A DNA stretch of 8,459 bases from an uncultured Streptococcus sp. (GTDB lineage: Bacteria; Bacillota; Bacilli; Lactobacillales; Streptococcaceae): assembly GCA_902461025.1 (NCBI GenBank), contig CABPWC010000070.1, positions 1 to 8,459 on the forward strand, written 5' to 3'. The notes under the pieces are model-generated. The model was not told the DNA's origin. It worked only from the letters and a program-made list of their open reading frames with translations, and did no database searches. Positions 5,541-8,459 of this stretch are shown piece by piece. The position numbers and the translations under genes are program-made. The first letter of the stretch is position 1; each line of letters begins with the position of its first letter.

Positions 5541-5699
5541 ATACTCTTCGAAAATCTCTTCAAACCACGTCAGCTTCCATCTGCAACCTCAAAATAGTAT
5601 TTTGAGCTGCCTTCGTCAGTTCTATCCACAACCTCAAAACGGTGTTTTGAGCAACCTGCGGCTCGCTTCCTAGTTTGCTCTTTGATTTTCATTGAGTAT
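5541..5699 (+). repeat. BOX element (boxA-boxB-boxB-boxC)
   Basis: This is a BOX repeat as known from S. pneumoniae and relatives, recognised from memory of its modules. boxA begins ATACTCTTCGAAAATCTCTT at 5541. A complete 45-bp boxB occupies 5608-5652. A shorter boxB-like unit lies before it at about 5574-5607, and boxC runs 5653-5699, ending CATTGAGTAT. ATACTC at the left end and GAGTAT at the right end are terminal inverted repeats, and each boxB carries an inner inverted repeat (CTCAAAAC/GTTTTGAG). boxA is short: the GCC-rich second half used by the standard BOX-A primer is missing and CGTCAG runs straight into the partial boxB. The element sits between two gene ends, 15 nt from the stop of the YihY-type gene. 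Confidence 0.9.
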
Positions 5700-5713
5700 T
5701 AATCGATAAAAAA

Positions 5714-6577
5714 TTATTGATTTGCTTTAAAGTCTGGGTCTTTTAGGCTTTGAACACTGGCATTGATGACAGCACCGATAATTAATATCTTGGCAATGAT
5801 AATGAACCAGAACATCATAACAACGACGACGATAGAACTGAAAAATCTGACGTCAACGAGATAATTGACATAATTGTTGAAATAAGCTGCAAAGATGTTT
5901 AATAAAGCAATCGTCGTAACTAGTACAAAGAGACTACCAGGTATGACGTAGCGAATCTTACTTACTTTAACATTTGGTAGGAAATAATAGAGCATGATTA
6001 CGATTGCAAAAAGAAAGGCATAAATCAGCGGCCCTGTAAAATCCTGTAGATAAGAAAATAGAGTGCTTTCAGATTTCCAGTAGTTTTTAAGCAAATCCAA
6101 TAGCATATGGCCGAACATACTTAGGAATAAGGCAAGGGCAAAGAGAATTTGAAGGCCAAAGCTAACCAAGAGACTCATCAGCTGGTGTGAGATAATTCCT
6201 CTATTTTTTGCAACTCCATAGGCTTTATTAAAGGCCTTCTGAAGAAAATCCATGGATTTGGAGAAAGTCCAAAGAGCTGATAAGATAGCAAAACTTAGTA
6301 AACCTGTTGATGGTTGAGTCAGAACTTCTCTGACAATTTTTGCAACAACTTCATAGATTGTATCTGGTAAAAATTCCTTGATTGTTAATAGAAAGTTTGA
6401 GATGGGAATTTGAAAGTAGGGTAAGATATTGACCACTATCATGAGTAAAGGGAAGATTGAAATCAACCAATAGTAGGCAACAGCAACGCTAGTTAACTCA
6501 CTATCGGAGGCTTGATAGTAGTGCAAAAAAGCTTTTAATAAGGGTCTATCAGTCAGCTGATTCCACAACTTTTTCAT
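5714..6577 (-). CDS. YihY/BrkB-family inner membrane protein
   Basis: This complete 287-residue multi-spanning protein belongs to the YihY/BrkB family, once misnamed ribonuclease BN; its molecular role is unsettled. ATG at 6577 is preceded by GGAGG (6590-6586) with an 8-nt gap. About six membrane segments are seen near residues 30-53, 92-112, 135-160, 180-200, 211-233 and 247-275. Family signatures are present: VAVAYYWLISIFPLL (31-45), LWTFSKSMDFLQKAFNKAYG (102-121), YYFLPNVKVSKIRYVIPGSL (197-216) and the last-helix pattern ending IIGAVINAS (266-274). Length matches the family. The gene starts 39 nt after the upstream antiporter's stop on the same strand with no terminator between, so the two are probably one operon. 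It ends next to the BOX element and is stopped by the hairpin at 5502-5531. Confidence 0.9.
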   Translation of the reverse strand: MKKLWNQLTDRPLLKAFLHYYQASDSELTSVAVAYYWLISIFPLLMIVVNILPYFQIPISNFLLTIKEFLPDTIYEVVAKIVREVLTQPSTGLLSFAILSALWTFSKSMDFLQKAFNKAYGVAKNRGIISHQLMSLLVSFGLQILFALALFLSMFGHMLLDLLKNYWKSESTLFSYLQDFTGPLIYAFLFAIVIMLYYFLPNVKVSKIRYVIPGSLFVLVTTIALLNIFAAYFNNYVNYLVDVRFFSSIVVVVMMFWFIIIAKILIIGAVINASVQSLKDPDFKANQ

Positions 6578-6616
6578 GTTACAATCCTCCAGTTTTTCTC
6601 TTGTTTTCTTTAGACT

Positions 6617-8459
6617 TTAATTTCTTCGAACTAATTCCATCATATCATAAGGTAAGGTATTAGCAGATTCTTTTAAGGAATAAGTTTCTAAATTGTTGAC
6701 ATTTTGGCGTAGCTTTTTGGCATACTGAGCTGAGATGAGTTTTTGAGCTTCGTATTCAAAGATACACTTACGTTCAAGGTAATAACCTCTGAGCATTTCA
6801 TCGATGTTATTGGGTTTGATACGATTGATAACCCGTTCCACAAAGGCACCACTCGTAATATGACTGGTTTCGCGAAGACGAGATTCCTGCATAAAGCTAA
6901 TCAGAGAACTCTTATAAATCCCTTTGAGGTTTTCCAAACTTTCGATGATGATTTCCGTGTTGGCCAGGTAGAGTTCAGCAATCTGATCATAATCAATGGC
7001 AAGAAGTCGCTGTTTTTCCTTGTCTTTCCATGAACGGAATGTTTTTCCAAATGTGACTAATTCGTGTAGAAGAAAACGGATAATCCGAATAGAAACAAGG
7101 AAGTAGTAGGTTAGTCGAGAAGCAAAGTTACGCTTAATATTTTTCTCCATGTTTTTCAAGTAACGTTGATAAACACGATAACCTCTTTCACCAATTTTTC
7201 CTTCTTCATAGGCTTGTTCCAAGCCATCGCTTTCAACACTGAGAATCAAGAGTTTAAGAGCTTCCCAGTCCTCCTGAATTTCTTTGTTTTCTTGACTAAG
7301 AATAAGATTTTCAATACGTCCATGATAATTGTCAATAGCCGCATAGAGTGGAACCTTGTTTTTTGTGTTCTCTAAATCTTTCTCTAACTCCATGGCGACA
7401 TCATTTAAAATAGCGATGTGCATGAGCTGATCCTTAGACGGTTCTTTCTCTTCAGAAAGGTGTGGGAGTACTAGTAATCCCGTCAGGAAACTTACCAGAG
7501 TTACACCAGCTACGAGGAAGAGAAGAAGAGGGTATTCTTGTTCCAGATTAGACGGTATCAAAAGGATAGTGGCAATGGATACAGTTCCCTTCACACCAGA
7601 AAAGGTAAGGAGGAGCATGTCTTTGACATATTTGTCTAAACTTTTATGAAGCTTCTTAATCCGAAATGCGTAAAATCCATAGATCATGACAAAGCGGATA
7701 GCAAAAAGCAGGAAGGTCAAGAGAAAAACACTGAGTAAGAGAAGTACTTTGTTGTAAAATGCACTCTTAAGAATTGGTTCCGCGATCATTTCCAGTTCCA
7801 TTCCAAGAATGACAAAGACTGAACCATTGAGCATAAAGGTTACAGTCTGCCAAACAGTCTCAGTAACTGTATCAACTTGCGCTTCCAGGAGATTTATTTT
7901 CTTGAAACGACTGGCTTTCAGAATCCCAGCAACAACAACGGCGATAATGCCTGAAACATGAATTTCTTCGGCTATGAAAAAAGTCAAGAGAGGTAAACTA
8001 AGTTCCAATAAGAGCTCACTTGCGATATCTGTTGCTCGGACACTGAGTAGAAAAGTATGGAGGAAGCGATTGATTAGGGCCGTTATAAAGCCGACTGCAA
8101 ATCCTCCAACGATGGAAATGGCTAATGAAGTTCCTGCTTGGGTGAGCGAAAATGTTCCTGTTGTCCAAGCGATGAGAGCCATACGAAAGGCTACTAGTCC
8201 GGAAGCATCATTCAGAAGACCTTCTCCTTTTAGGATATTAGAAACCCGCTTTGGGAAGGAAAAGCGTTGAGAAAGGGAAGCGAAGGCGACTAGGTCTGTT
8301 GGCCCTAAGGCGGCACCAACTGCTACACAGGCGGCTAATGGTAGGCTAGCCCAAAGGACATGGGCGACTCCCCCCATGCTCAGCGCTGATATAAAGATAA
8401 CTGGGAAAATCAAGTAGAGGACAATCCGCCAGTGTTTTAGGATAGAAGTAATGTCTGCT
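6617..8459 (-). CDS. CPA1-type Na+/H+ antiporter (5' end missing)
   Basis: The frame is open to the window edge: codons upstream of the TTG at 8413 read ...HWRIVLY, so the true start lies outside. 613 residues are visible, and family members of this bacterial type are near 680. The protein should exchange Na+ (or K+) for H+ and help with pH and salt balance. The transmembrane part covers about visible residues 10-335, including GPTDLVAFASLS, which matches the conserved T-D-x-V-A motif, and GEGLLNDASGLVAF, the E-x-L-x-N-D ion-binding motif. Later helices include TFSGVKGTVSIATIL. Past the last helix is a charged cytosolic domain of roughly 270 residues, rich in Lys/Glu and long helices, as in the YjcE/NhaP-like group. 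It precedes the YihY-type gene in an apparent operon. No frameshift is seen. The family is sure; the ion preference is not. Confidence 0.9.
   Translation of the reverse strand, partial: ADITSILKHWRIVLYLIFPVIFISALSMGGVAHVLWASLPLAACVAVGAALGPTDLVAFASLSQRFSFPKRVSNILKGEGLLNDASGLVAFRMALIAWTTGTFSLTQAGTSLAISIVGGFAVGFITALINRFLHTFLLSVRATDIASELLLELSLPLLTFFIAEEIHVSGIIAVVVAGILKASRFKKINLLEAQVDTVTETVWQTVTFMLNGSVFVILGMELEMIAEPILKSAFYNKVLLLLSVFLLTFLLFAIRFVMIYGFYAFRIKKLHKSLDKYVKDMLLLTFSGVKGTVSIATILLIPSNLEQEYPLLLFLVAGVTLVSFLTGLLVLPHLSEEKEPSKDQLMHIAILNDVAMELEKDLENTKNKVPLYAAIDNYHGRIENLILSQENKEIQEDWEALKLLILSVESDGLEQAYEEGKIGERGYRVYQRYLKNMEKNIKRNFASRLTYYFLVSIRIIRFLLHELVTFGKTFRSWKDKEKQRLLAIDYDQIAELYLANTEIIIESLENLKGIYKSSLISFMQESRLRETSHITSGAFVERVINRIKPNNIDEMLRGYYLERKCIFEYEAQKLISAQYAKKLRQNVNNLETYSLKESANTLPYDMMELVRRN

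Noticed and set aside
5476..5673. 65-codon + strand open frame running through the hairpin and the BOX element
   Set aside because: It overlaps the end of the ATP-grasp gene, is made of terminator and BOX sequence, has repeated peptide segments only because boxB is repeated, and has no ribosome binding site.
6743..8270. Several 70-100-codon + strand open frames inside the antiporter gene
   Set aside because: All are antisense to a well-supported transporter gene and lack ribosome binding sites or recognisable motifs.
8411..8413. TTG as the start of the antiporter
   Set aside because: The frame stays open to the window edge with sensible membrane-protein sequence, and the family is longer, so the true start is outside.

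Overview
The window looks like chromosome from a Mitis-group Streptococcus (S. mitis / S. oralis / S. pneumoniae relatives). Four things point there: low G+C, a BOX intergenic repeat at 5541-5699, a secreted cell-wall hydrolase with a long tandem array of choline-binding-type repeats, and short intergenic gaps closed by compact hairpin terminators. No tRNA, rRNA, CRISPR array, transposase or integrase is visible.

Left part (1-886): the 3' end of an ABC-2 family permease on the + strand, closed by a terminator. A 21-codon antisense stretch at 395-460 looks like the decayed tail of a lost convergent gene. Next, from its own extended -10 promoter, comes a 104-residue membrane protein that resembles LiaI/LiaF-type transmembrane regions. 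A perfect bidirectional hairpin (853-880) separates it from the convergent hydrolase gene.

Middle-left (884-3029, - strand): a 560-residue secreted N-acetylmuramoyl-L-alanine amidase, preceded by a 117-residue DUF3397-type membrane protein. The amidase has a signal peptide, a Thr/Ser/Glu linker, choline-binding-type repeats with a 59-residue internal duplication, then an Amidase_3 catalytic domain. A hairpin lies between the two genes. The DUF3397 gene has no visible ribosome binding site and may be read from a leaderless mRNA.

Middle-right (3281-5486, + strand): a tight two-gene operon of a dicarboxylate/amino acid:cation symporter followed 13 nt later by a RimK-like ATP-grasp ligase. The transporter lacks the aspartates that hold the amino group in aspartate/glutamate carriers, so a plain dicarboxylate substrate is plausible. 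A carboxylate:amine ligase downstream suggests an uncharacterised uptake-and-conjugation module. This is the best candidate here for an undescribed system.

Right part (5487-8459): a strong hairpin and a BOX element, then two - strand genes in an apparent operon: a CPA1-type Na+/H+ antiporter (5' end beyond the window) followed by a YihY/BrkB-family membrane protein. Overall the window encodes mostly cell-envelope functions: ion and solute transport, membrane proteins of unknown role and wall remodelling.
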